NCBI GenBank assembly: GCA_951799405.1
Contig: OX637361.1
Coordinates: 4,673,156-4,737,155, forward strand
Source: Agapetus fuscipes
Taxonomy: Eukaryota; Arthropoda; Insecta; Trichoptera; Glossosomatidae
Direction of reading: 5' to 3'
DNA: 64,000 nt
Below, in pieces: positions 53,232-62,131 of the stretch. The stretch's first letter is position 1. Every line of letters starts with the position of its first letter. A program made the position numbers and the translations under genes. Below the pieces are notes generated by a model that was not told the origin of the DNA, ran no database searches, and saw only the letters and a program-made list of their open reading frames with translations.

Positions 53232-53921
53232 TGGAACAGGCATGTCAAACTCATCAAACTCGTCAGGCATAGCAAAAAAATAGGATTATTAAGTAGGATA
53301 AAGAAATTTTTAAATACTGAATATAAAATAAATGTTTATAATACTATGATTAAGCCTCATTTCTCATATTGCTCAACAATTATGTACATGGCAAATAAAG
53401 AATACCTAAATTCGTTCCAAAAATTACAAAATAAAGCGATGAGAATGATTCTGAATCAGAAGTATGATACTAAAATTTCAGATATGTTGGTTAGCTTAGA
53501 GTGGTTGAATGTGGAGGAGTATCTTAAGTTGAATGCATTTATGTTTATATATAGATTAGAGAATAAGTTATTGCCTGTTTATTTGGATAAATTCATAATT
53601 AGAAATAAGGATGGACATAGCTATGATACTAGAGGGAAAAATGATTTAAGAAAGTTAGGAGTAAGAACGGTGAAATATGACAGAGGAGTTGTGCACAGAG
53701 GATTTGATGAATATAATAAAATACCAGCGGAAATCAAGCAAACTAGTGACGTAATTAAATTTAAGGAGAAAGCTGTCAGGTTCCTCCTTGCACAGCGCCT
53801 CTGACATAATGATTATGAATAACATAACTGTTTTTGTTTTGACTTAATATGTAATTGTTTAAATTAGCATGATTTTGCTACAATAAAAAAATAAAAAAAA
53901 AAAATAAAAAAAAAAAAAACT
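53232..53921 (+). mobile_element. Poly-A LINE, 5'-truncated
   Basis: C-terminal coding region, ~80-bp 3' UTR and an A-rich tail (53883-53920). The A tail separates it from the RTE and L2-like families here. It may be Jockey- or CR1-related. Confidence 0.85.
53235..53804 (+). pseudogene. LINE reverse transcriptase, C-terminal domain
   Basis: About 190 codons behind the RT core: HVKLIKLVRHSKKIGLLSRI, YNTMIKPHFSYCSTIMYM, LQKLQNKAMRMILNQ, SLEWLNVEEYLKLNAFMFIY, then FDEYNKIPAEIKQ and FKEKAVRFLL. No stops or shifts, so young or lately truncated. The nominal start at 53160 lies in unrelated upstream sequence. Catalytic residues are not included. Confidence 0.85.
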
Positions 53922-53966
53922 CATATGCTATGGCGGGCCAAAGGATCCATTTTATACCAAGCTAGG

Positions 53967-54260
53967 GTCCGGTCGATAGTTCAGTTGGTCGAGTGCTTGT
54001 ATTCCATGCCGAGAGCTTGGGTTCGAATCCTACCGAGGGTAACGAAAAATCAAAATAAAACACCGACAAAGTTTGCCTTCACAATAAATGAGCACCAGTG
54101 CCTTCCGGAGCTGGCAAACCTCTACTTTAACTGAAGTAGTTAGCGCAAGGCCGTCTTCCTTACTTTAAAAAAAATAGATTCCACTCGCTACATGCGAACC
54201 CTTCGGGGATAACGCGGCAGGAAGTTGCTCTATATGTGTGGCTTGGTTGCGGTTGCGTTT
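53967..54260 (+). mobile_element. SINE A copy
   Basis: GTCCGGTCGATAGTTCAGTT, B box GGGTTCGAATCC, GAGCACCAGTGCCTTCCGGA, GCGGCAGGAAGTTGCTCTAT, GGCTTGGTTGCG. Shortened after the B box. Confidence 0.9.
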
Positions 54261-54379
54261 TGAGGGCCGCAAAGGAACAGCTTGCAAAAAGTTACTCCAA
54301 ATAAAAACCATCGTCGAAGGGGGAGAAGGGATAGAAACGCACTGAATCTTAAAAATGACGCATTGACTTTTTCACACTT

Positions 54380-54435
54380 CGGTTTCGACTATCTAAAATT
54401 TAGATAGTCGAACTATTTAGATTCTAAATAGTAGC
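54380..54435. repeat. Short palindrome
   Basis: GACTATCTAAAATTTAGATAG followed by CTATTTAGATTCTAAATAG: two back-to-back hairpins. Confidence 0.7.
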
Positions 54436-54483
54436 GTCTACCCGGTCGAAAAATATAATATGAGATCGCCGGTAAACGACACC

Positions 54484-54770
54484 AGTACCCTTAGTACGAG
54501 TTGCAAAACTTGAGTAATGTAAAGTTTACGGAAAATATTAAAGAGTGATTTCTCCCAAAATCTGCCGTTTATCTATGCTGAAGCTGTCTGTGGGCCTATA
54601 TTGCATGTGATCGTTATTTCGTTGATCGAAAAGTCATGTGGACCAGTTATCTGTCACCAAAATGTCGTTGGATGAAAAGTCATGAGGACAATTATTGTCG
54701 TGTAACCGATTTGTCAATGGACGAGTGGTCTGTGAACAAGTTATCTTTGAGCGATTTGTCAGGACACGGC
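54484..54770. mobile_element. J1-family half element
   Basis: The CCCTTAGTACGAGTTGCAAA block (as at 1847), then GATCGAAAAGTCATGTGGAC and the word array CCGATTTGTCAATGGACGAG, matching 2605-2692. Only one arm is present. Confidence 0.7.
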
Positions 54771-54774
54771 AAAA

Positions 54775-55258
54775 AAAAACGCAACTAAGCTACACATATA
54801 AGTAACTTCTTGCCTGCGTTATCCCCAAAGGGGTCGCATGTGGTGATTCGGGACCTATTTATTTTTACGGGTAAGGGGGCCGGCCTCACACCAACCACTT
54901 TCAGGTGAAGTGGGGGTATCCCAGCTCCCGGAGGGCTGGTTGTCATTTCTTGGGAAGGCTGAGTAAACTTTGAGATCGAACCCGTGCTCTCGGCATGGAA
55001 TGCAAGCATTCAACCAATTGAGCTATCGACCTTTTTACGAGCTCGGTCGTCGTCGCTACAAAACGCCAATTCTCAAGCAAGACCCAGTTGCTGTAAGGCT
55101 GGATGGACATTTGGAGACCGGTAAAGGTTTATGAATGTTTCAACCTAGCGAAGAGCAAATTTGAAAAAATAAATGGTATATTTTTTGTGCTCCGCCGGGA
55201 TTCGAACCCACAACCTTCCATTTACGATTCAGAAGTGTTGCCACTGGACTACGGACCG
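54775..55258 (-). mobile_element. Composite SINE B-A
   Basis: Same build as 43736-44202: SINE A part 54775-55031, junction CTATCGACC-TTTTTACGAGC, SINE B part to its complete tRNA-like head (B box GGGTTCGAATCC reversed at about 55200). Shared internal A deletion. Flanks differ from the other copy, so not a segmental duplication. Confidence 0.9.
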
Positions 55259-55259
55259 G

Positions 55260-55674
55260 GCATACTATCAAATTCAGAAAAACTGTCGACGGTTCGCAAT
55301 CAATGCTTCTTTTGGGCCGAGTGTTTGACATGCCTGCTCTACAGGGCACCCTCCACATGCATTGTCCCCGGTCTTTGCGGCGCCCGCTACATTTGCGGTG
55401 CTCAAGAAGCCCATTATCTGTTTACGTTGTACTCCTAGACCTAATTATTCCACTACAAACGCCGCGTCTCGGATTGGATTACGCGTAATTGGCACAAATC
55501 GGCAGGATTAGATGTGTATGTAGTTACGCTGCTAAGATACTCGTTGTAAGTGAGTACGATAATCCGTATTAGTTATCTCCTCGTGAAAATGACGAGGAGT
55601 AGTCTGATAAATGAGTTGCATGGAATCAAAGGCGGAAATCACTCAGATATGTGATATTAATAATGCATAATTAC
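55260..55674. other. Unassigned
   Basis: 55300-55500 is GC-richer. Frames on both strands lack known motifs. Confidence 0.45.
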
Positions 55675-55924
55675 ACACAAAGTTTTTCTTTACGAGTTGA
55701 TGTATTCCCTCAAGCGCTTTCGATGTTAACACATCATTATTAAGCGCTCGAGGAAATAAATCAACTTATGAAGAAAAACCTTGTGTTTATTTTACATTAT
55801 TATTTTAAAATGAATGTTCACCTTTTAAGATATGTGACAATTTAAGGATGTGTGTATTGACATTGTGAAGATTCATTTTCAATACATAAATTATCATCAC
55901 AAGTTGATTTATCTCCTCGAGCGC
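55675..55924. repeat. Foldback F3 with extra arm
   Basis: Arms 55675-55718 and 55743-55786 pair with about eight mismatches. ATTGTGAAGATTCATTTTCA follows (as at F1 and F2) and a further left-type arm lies at 55896-55924 (ACAAGTTGATTTATCTCCTC). Confidence 0.7.
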
Positions 55925-56156
55925 TTTGAGTGCTATCACACCATTATCAAGAGAACAACATTTTAAATATTATTTTTACCCTTCCCTCAAGCCACACCAC
56001 ACCATAGCTCAGCCACCTTAATTTTTTTCCGAAATTCACTTTAGTAATTTGAAGATTTGTAAGTTGTTCTCTTGCATTCGGCAATCCAATCGTTTTATTT
56101 CACAGCACAAACTTAAAAAAAACGACATCAAAAACCAACTAATAAAACAATTACAC

Positions 56157-56402
56157 GCAAACGCAACTAAGTTACACATACGGTGAACTTCTTGTCGCGT
56201 TCTCTTCGAAGGAATCGCATGTAGCGAGTGATCCTGTTTATTTTTACAGACTAAGAGAGCCTTACGCCTTGCCGGTATTTTATTTTATGTTTGAAATAAA
56301 CACCGAAACGGGAAATCATTTCTGACACACTCGGTGGGATTATGACCCGAGCTCTCGGCATGAAACGCAAGCACTCTACCAACTGAGCTATCAATCGGAC
56401 TC
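56157..56402 (-). mobile_element. SINE A with internal deletion
   Basis: Tail AAACGCAACTAAGTTACACA and head CTACCAACTGAGCTATCAAT; about 80 bp of body (the CCACTTCAGTTGAAG part) is missing. Confidence 0.9.
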
Positions 56403-56936
56403 TCCATAATCTAAGTATCCACTATTTTTAAGAGTGCTACTTTGTTCAAGGCATTTTTAAAACAGATGGCAATTCCGTGGCTTGCCTCTGAAGTTTACTT
56501 CCATAAAGACAGAGTTGACAATAGTAGATATGACAATCAACGTACTTATGGAAGCGGAAAATAACTCCAATTATTTAGGGCGTGGGGTGGACCGTGAAAC
56601 AATTTATGGCTTTCCACAGCGAGTAATCCATGGCACAAAAGACATAATCTTATTAGCATAGTGCATCGTGCTCGTATGCGTACAAGGTTTGTAATGTCCT
56701 TTGTTGAAATTCGATTGCTCACATCCTTTGTTACCCTTTTTTGTAACTAAGCTACACATACAGTGTTAACACCCTAACGATTCTACAATATTTGAAGAAA
56801 AGGAAACAACCTGTACGATTTTACTAACATTGCCTGCAATGTTGATTTGTAATGTTGGCTTATTCATTTGTTACATTTTTTGTATAGTAAATTATTGACT
56901 TTTTTTGTAAAGATTTATTTAAAAAAAAAAAAAAAA
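56403..56936. other. Unassigned, one SINE A scrap
   Basis: TAACTAAGCTACACATACAG at 56745 is a SINE A tail scrap. A run of A at 56920-56936. Confidence 0.5.
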
Positions 56937-57130
56937 AGTTCACTTTGCCAATGTCACCCCTGTGTCAGGGAAGGTCGGCAAAAGTTGTAGGGCTTATGTT
57001 CATTTGAGGTTTGGATTTTATTTGTAAGTACACAATCAGCATTTGTAAGCGCGAACTACACGTGTTTGTTTGTGGGCATACATTTGAGAGCTTTAAATGA
57101 ATATATCCTTGCAACTTAGATTATAGATTA
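56937..57130 (+). mobile_element. RTE-1 3' UTR copy, subfamily 2
   Basis: GTTCACTTTGCCAATGTCAC to CTTAGATTATAGATTATAG. Consensus-like with a two-unit tail. Confidence 0.9.
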
Positions 57131-57184
57131 TAGCCTTCTTCATTTTGGATAAATAAGCTACACTATTGCCGAAACAACACGCCT

Positions 57185-57510
57185 TAAAAACGTGACTAGA
57201 CTATACATATAGTATAACTTCTTGTCGCGTTATTACTGAAGGGGTTGCATGTGGCGAGATGAACCTATTCATTTTTACCGGTAAGGGGGCCGGCTTTAAA
57301 CTCAACCACTTCAGTTGAAATGGGAGTTTTGCAGCTCTCGAGAAGGCTGGTTCTCATTTCTTGTGAAGGATGAGTATACCTTGACGGTATTGTATCTAGG
57401 GTTTGAAATAAACACTGAAATTGGAAATCATTTCTGAAGCACTCGGTGGGATTCAAACTCAACCTCTCGGCATGGAATGGAATTCTACCAACTGAGCTAT
57501 CGACAGGACC
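57185..57510 (-). mobile_element. SINE A, near full-length
   Basis: Tail ACTAGACTATACATATAGTA, body CCACTTCAGTTGAAATGG, head CTACCAACTGAGCTATCGAC. Confidence 0.9.
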
Positions 57511-57912
57511 ATAATTTTTCAAAGTAAAAAAAAATGCTTGGAATACAAACACACTTTTAAACCGTTTTCGCTTAAATTTGTATCGATTTTCTGTGTGTTT
57601 TTTTTCTTCTAGAGAACACTTTTCTCTGTAGCAAACCGTTGGATAGTATAATTGGCCGCTCAGTACGGCGCCGACATTGGGATTTTCGTTGACGCACGTC
57701 GGATCCCTTTATATTTGTTTTCGATTAGAAGCAAACGGGGGGCTCCATGCATAAACGGTCACTAACTCTAGCAGGGACGATAGCTGTGTAGGCAGTACTC
57801 GTACTTAAGTATAATAAAGCCAGCCTTGGGTTGGACCATTGGCATATGACATCTGAGGACTAGAATTTTTTTCAACCGACATACGAAAATGGTCATTAGT
57901 AAGAAAGAGAAC
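57511..57912. other. Unassigned
   Basis: Unique, with TCGGATCCCTTTATATTTGT near 57700 resembling the end of foldback R. Confidence 0.45.
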
Positions 57913-58055
57913 CATCTAATCGAATTTGAAAAGATATGTTACATTGGGGATTCACATTAAATATGCATTCTCACAAGCAGACACGTACAAGTTCGCGCTT
58001 GCACATGCCGCATGCGAACCTACAACATAAAAACCCAAATCTCAAATGGACATAC

Positions 58056-58179
58056 TCGTACAATGGGCGCGCTCTGTAAATATGAGGGAAAGTCACATAC
58101 TCTCGCATAGCCTGAACAACGTAAATTGTAATTTTCAATTTGTTCTCTGCACACAAAGCCTGCGCGGCTTGCAAGCGAC
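58056..58179. repeat. Inserted 120-bp segment, second copy
   Basis: 58059-58178 matches 52993-53112 with few changes. It stands between CATAC and CCTGCAACTCTTGC of the UTR, replacing perhaps two to three bases. Confidence 0.85.
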
Positions 58180-58276
58180 CCTGCAACTCTTGCGGTCCTT
58201 CCCTAAAACAGGAGTGACATTGGCAAAGTGAACCAGTATTTACAGCATGGGTGGTCTGCCGCATACCAACCTATAA

Positions 58277-58451
58277 GGCTGGTTTTAGTGTCGCGCTGAC
58301 AACGCGCTGACCGTCAGCGCTGACCGTTCAAAATATATGAACCTGTAGGAAGCGTTTTAGAATGGCGCGTAGCTGTCAGCGCGACAAGTTCATATATTTG
58401 GCTGTCAGCGCTGACGGTCAGCGTGTTGTCAGCGCGACACTAAAACCAGCC
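58277..58451. mobile_element. Harbinger-like MITE, 175 bp
   Basis: Begins GGCTGGTTTTAGTGTCGCGC and ends with the reverse complement. The inverted ends pair over about 48 bases with one mismatch, and loosely over ~75. TAA flanks it (58274-58276 and 58452-58454). A TWA duplication and GG..CC ends fit PIF/Harbinger. GTCAGCGC words are repeated within. No coding. Confidence 0.9.
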
Positions 58452-58462
58452 TAAGTCAAGGA

Positions 58463-58991
58463 ACACAAAACTAAAAATGTTTATAGAAAGTTGGCAGCAT
58501 TGCGAATATAATGGCAGCATTGGGCTGCCCGAACCAGTCCGAGCATAGCACCACAAAGCACGCACGCGCTATAAATCTTATGATCGAAAAAATTTACGAA
58601 TTTTAAAGGAAAAAGGCATTCTTATAAGACAAAATGGCATTGGGTGTCGAACACACAAAATGGAGAAAGCAAGAAAACATAGAATTTGACACGTAAAAAC
58701 ATATTTCGTATGACTACATAACTGCAATGTTTGACAGGACTGAGAAAAAGTGGTCTATAGTATGTATCAATGCAGTAAATTAGTTTCTGCTCCTCTATGT
58801 TATTACCCAATGGGTTGGACGATTGACTTTGTTGTACTTAATGCAGAAACACGTTCTTTCTACTTAGCCAACGATGTTATTCACAGTCGACTCTAGACTA
58901 TGTTACACTCTCACTTTTATACTCGAGTTAAAAACAAAATTGTAATAAAAAAATGAATGAATATACGTATGAAGTGACGTAAAAGTGACGT
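58463..58991. other. Unassigned
   Basis: Nothing recognised. Confidence 0.5.
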
Positions 58992-59222
58992 CCTTGACTT
59001 AAAGGTTGATATAAGGCTGACCATCCAGTATGTGAAAAATGGTCCACTTTACCAATGTCACCCCTGTTTCAGGGAAGCTCGGCAAAAGTTGCAGGGTGTA
59101 TGTTCATTCAATATTTGGGGTAAAATAATAAGCGTAAGCGCGAACACTTATTTGATTGTGAGCATGCATTCAATTTGAATCTTAAATGTTATATATATAT
59201 TTGCAGTTCAGATTATAGATTA
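58992..59222 (+). mobile_element. RTE-1 3' UTR copy
   Basis: TCCTTGACTTAAAGGTTGAT to GATTATAGATTATAG. Part of the distal third is deleted. Confidence 0.9.
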
Positions 59223-59910
59223 TAGTGTGTTAATTGTGTTCTATTGATTTTGTTGGCTTGAAAGTTCTTCTAAAAAGATTTAAGATTAGTATAATCATAA
59301 AAAAACTTCGAACCTGTCATTTTGATTGAAAAAAATTAGAGATAAAGATTTCTCATTGAAAATTAAATGAAGAACGTAAAACTCCAGCTGTGTACAAAAT
59401 ATTCAATCAGAATTATCAAATTTCACTTTAAAAAAATTGAAACTGCGCGATAAACAATGTATGAATTCGCATTTTACAATTAAAAAAATGACAAGAGAAC
59501 GCGATAGCCGCTGTTCACAAAACGTACGAGAATATTATACAATGTTAAAACATCAAAAACCAACACTGTCATACTGATAAACACAATCAATCAAACGACT
59601 GACAGATATACCTCTATGGAGTGAATTTCAATCAACTTTTCGTTAATATATTGGGGTAAACTCATTTCTGTTTGGCACATTAATTGGAAAATGATGGATA
59701 GGAAGCAATAATAATTGAACGGCGTGTTATCACAAATTTGTAAGTGAAATAATGTGTCTCCAAAGCATCAGAAATTGATTAAGTTATCCATCGGTTTATA
59801 CGTGGCACGAGGATTTTAATCAACATATTCATGATTTTTTTTTAATATTGACTAACAGAGGCCTGAAACTAGAGTTGATTCTACGTATGGTGATATGCTA
59901 CATCCTATAG
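59223..59910. other. Unassigned AT-rich DNA
   Basis: Nothing recognised. Confidence 0.5.
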
Positions 59911-60056
59911 AATGAAAAAAAACGGATTTTACTGACCGTGCAAAAGAGAAGAACGATTTTTTCTACGTTTCGTCGGATATGACTCCGACGAAACGTAGAG
60001 AAAATCGTTCTTCTCTTTTGCGCGGTCAGTAATATCCGTTTTTTCATTCTATAAAA
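59911..60056. mobile_element. Head-to-head Penelope-like ends
   Basis: AGAATGAAAAAAAACGGATT to TTTCGTCGGA, then TATGAC, then the reverse complement to ATTCT: a ~68-bp-arm palindrome made of the same 3' end seen at 48225-48290. The hammerhead core word is lost at the centre. Confidence 0.8.
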
Positions 60057-60069
60057 TGTCTTACGACCG

Positions 60070-60788
60070 TATCTATAATCTATAATCTAAGTTGCAAGGA
60101 TATATTCATTTAAAGCTCTCAGATGTAAGCCCACAAACCAACAAGTGTAGTTCGCGCTTACAAATGCTGAATGTGTACTTACAAATAAAATCCAAACCTC
60201 AAATGAACATAAGCCCCACAACTTTTGCCGACCTTCCCTGAAACAGGGGTAACATTGGCAAAGTGAACCATTTTTTACAGTATGGGTGGTCAGCCTCATA
60301 CCAACCTATAAGTCAAGGAATATGAATAAAAAATTACATTTAAATATATAAAAGAACAAAACCTTACAAAGAAATCTATACAAAAAATTTCCTATGCAAA
60401 AAATGTAGCAAATTAATACACCAACATTAGAAATCACCATTGCAGATTAGCCGCCACTTCTTCCTGTCCTTGCACACTTCTTTCATTTCATCCAGAGTCA
60501 TAACCTTTTTCATGCAAGTCCTCCTTTTATTATGACTCTGGATATCCCATTCATTCGCTATTTCAGAAATTTGATCCATCCATACTTTTCTCGGTCTTCC
60601 TCTACCACGACATCCATCTATTTTAGCAACATATACTTTCTTCGTCAATCTTTCATCACTCATTCTCTCCATATGCCCGAACCATCTTAACATACTTCTT
60701 TTAATCTTCACTTTCACACTTTCCCTTACACCACATTCTTCTCTAACAAAATTATTCCTCACTCTGTCACTTCGTTTTTTCCCAATCA
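60070..60788 (-). mobile_element. RTE-1 LINE, subfamily 2, 5'-truncated
   Basis: C-terminal coding 60427-60788 and 3' UTR with the TCTATAATCTATAATCT tail. It directly abuts the tail of the large RTE-1 copy on the same strand. Confidence 0.95.
60427..60788 (-). pseudogene. RTE-1 reverse transcriptase, C-terminal fragment
   Basis: 120 codons starting MIGKKRSDRVRNNFVREECG, with WFGHMERM, RGRGRPRKVWMDQI and CKDRKKWRLICNGDF at the end. Clean frame, differing from the 4876-5256 copy at a number of residues, so it marks a second RTE-1 subfamily. No catalytic part. Confidence 0.9.
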
Positions 60789-61147
60789 TCTAATCTAATC
60801 TAATCTAAGCTGCAAAGATATATATCATTTAAGATTTATACTAAATGCATTCCCACAAGCAGATATGTATAATTTCGCGCTAACACATGCCGCATGTGGA
60901 CCTACAATATAAAAACCCAATCTCAAATGAACATAAGCCTTGCAACTCTTGCCGTCCTTCCCTGAAACAGGGGTGACATTGGCAAAGTGAACCAATTTTT
61001 ATATTATGGGTGGTCAGCCGCATAACAACCTATAAGTCAAGGAACATACATGACAAATTACATTTTTTAAAATCAAAGAATAAAAATAACAATATATACA
61101 TGGACATAAAAAACTAAATCATAAAACCAAATTCACTTTAACAAACC

Positions 61148-61351
61148 CTAGCCGCCAACATCACAGATCAACCGCCATTTCTTTCTATCCTTGCATACTT
61201 CTTTCATTTCCTCCAGAGTCATAACCTTCTTCATACAAGCTCTTCTTTTATTATGACTCTGGATATTCCATTCATTCGCAATTTCGGATATTTGGTCCAT
61301 CCATACCTTTCTCGGTCTTCCTCTACCACGACATCCATCTATTCTACCAAC
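61148..61351 (-). pseudogene. RTE-1 C-terminus, distal part
   Basis: The last ~67 codons (GRIDGCRGRGRPRKVW to EVCKDRKKWRLICDVGG, stop 61148-61150), separated from the rest of the gene by the L2-like insertion. Confidence 0.9.
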
Positions 61352-62131
61352 AATAATAATAATAATAATAATAATTGGACAATTTGTATACAGCGCCGTT
61401 TAGTGGCACTAGCCACCCCAAGGGCGCTTTTATGTGTTGAAGCTTCTGTTAAACAAATGTGTCTTAAGCAACTTCCTGAAACTGCCAACACTGGTCTCTG
61501 TTCTCAACTCCAGAGGTAGACTATTCCAGCAGGATGGACCAGCCGAACTAAAAGCCCTGTCTCCGAAACCAGTTCTGTTCCGTCGAAGAGGCAGTTGAAG
61601 CCTGTTTACGGCGTCACTCTGTGCAGAACGAAGAGTGCATCGTTTTCCACCTATCTGGTCGACTCTGCACAATTCACACAAGTACGATGGGGCAACTCCT
61701 CTGAGGGCATTAAAAACAGAAACACATATTTTGTACTCAATCCTCTCTGGGACTCGCAGCCAATGAAGGCGCCGCAACAGAGGAGAGACATGGTCAGTTT
61801 TTCGTCCTCCTAAAAGTAATTTGGCTGCAGCATTAAAGACGGACTGCAGTCTAGACTGCTGAAACCTTGGAAGACCCCAGAACAGACCATTGCAATAATC
61901 CAGTCTCGACACAACAAAGGACGCAATGAGAATCTTAGCAGCTTCGGATGTCAAACAGTTTCTGACCCATCTCAACTGCCTCAGGTGAAAAAAACAGGAG
62001 CTCACAGTCGAGCTTATTTGCATACTCATGGAGAGAGTGTTGTCAAGATGGACCCCAAGAAACTTAATTGAGCTAGATGGATACACATCCAGGCCCATTA
62101 CTTTAGTATATTAAGAAGAAAGTATATTAAC
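61352..62131 (-). mobile_element. L2-like LINE, 5'-truncated, inside RTE-1
   Basis: Minus strand: coding part 61430-62110, 3' UTR with GCGCCCTTGGGGTGGCT and CACTAAACGGCGC, and an AAT repeat tail (61352-61373). At its 5' border GAAGAAAGTATAT (62115-62127) is the reverse complement of the target ATATACTTTCTTC (62132-62144). Confidence 0.95.
61430..62110 (-). pseudogene. L2-like RT C-terminal domain
   Basis: About 225 codons: SSIKFLGVHLDNTLSM, SRLDYCNGLFWGLPRF, SVFNAAAKLLLGG, VSPLLRRLHWLRVPERIEYK, NALRGVAPSYLCELC, GDRAFSSAGPSCWNSLPLEL, LLKTHLFNRSFNT. No stop, so a recent insertion. It is a different family from 10672-11490 but the C-terminus matches the scrap at 27206. Upstream domains are missing by truncation. 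Confidence 0.9.

Larger units (their letters stand above)
57913..58462 (-). mobile_element. RTE-1 3' UTR with two foreign inserts
   Basis: UTR pieces 57913-58055, 58179-58276 and 58455-58462, still collinear. The first gap holds the 120-bp segment, the second a Harbinger-like MITE. Confidence 0.9.

Noticed and set aside
32889..57510. tRNA genes suggested by A and B boxes
   Set aside because: Each box pair belongs to a SINE head with poor cloverleaf pairing and a SINE body attached.
57971..58264. 97-codon minus-strand frame
   Set aside because: A translation through an RTE-1 3' UTR and the inserted 120-bp segment.
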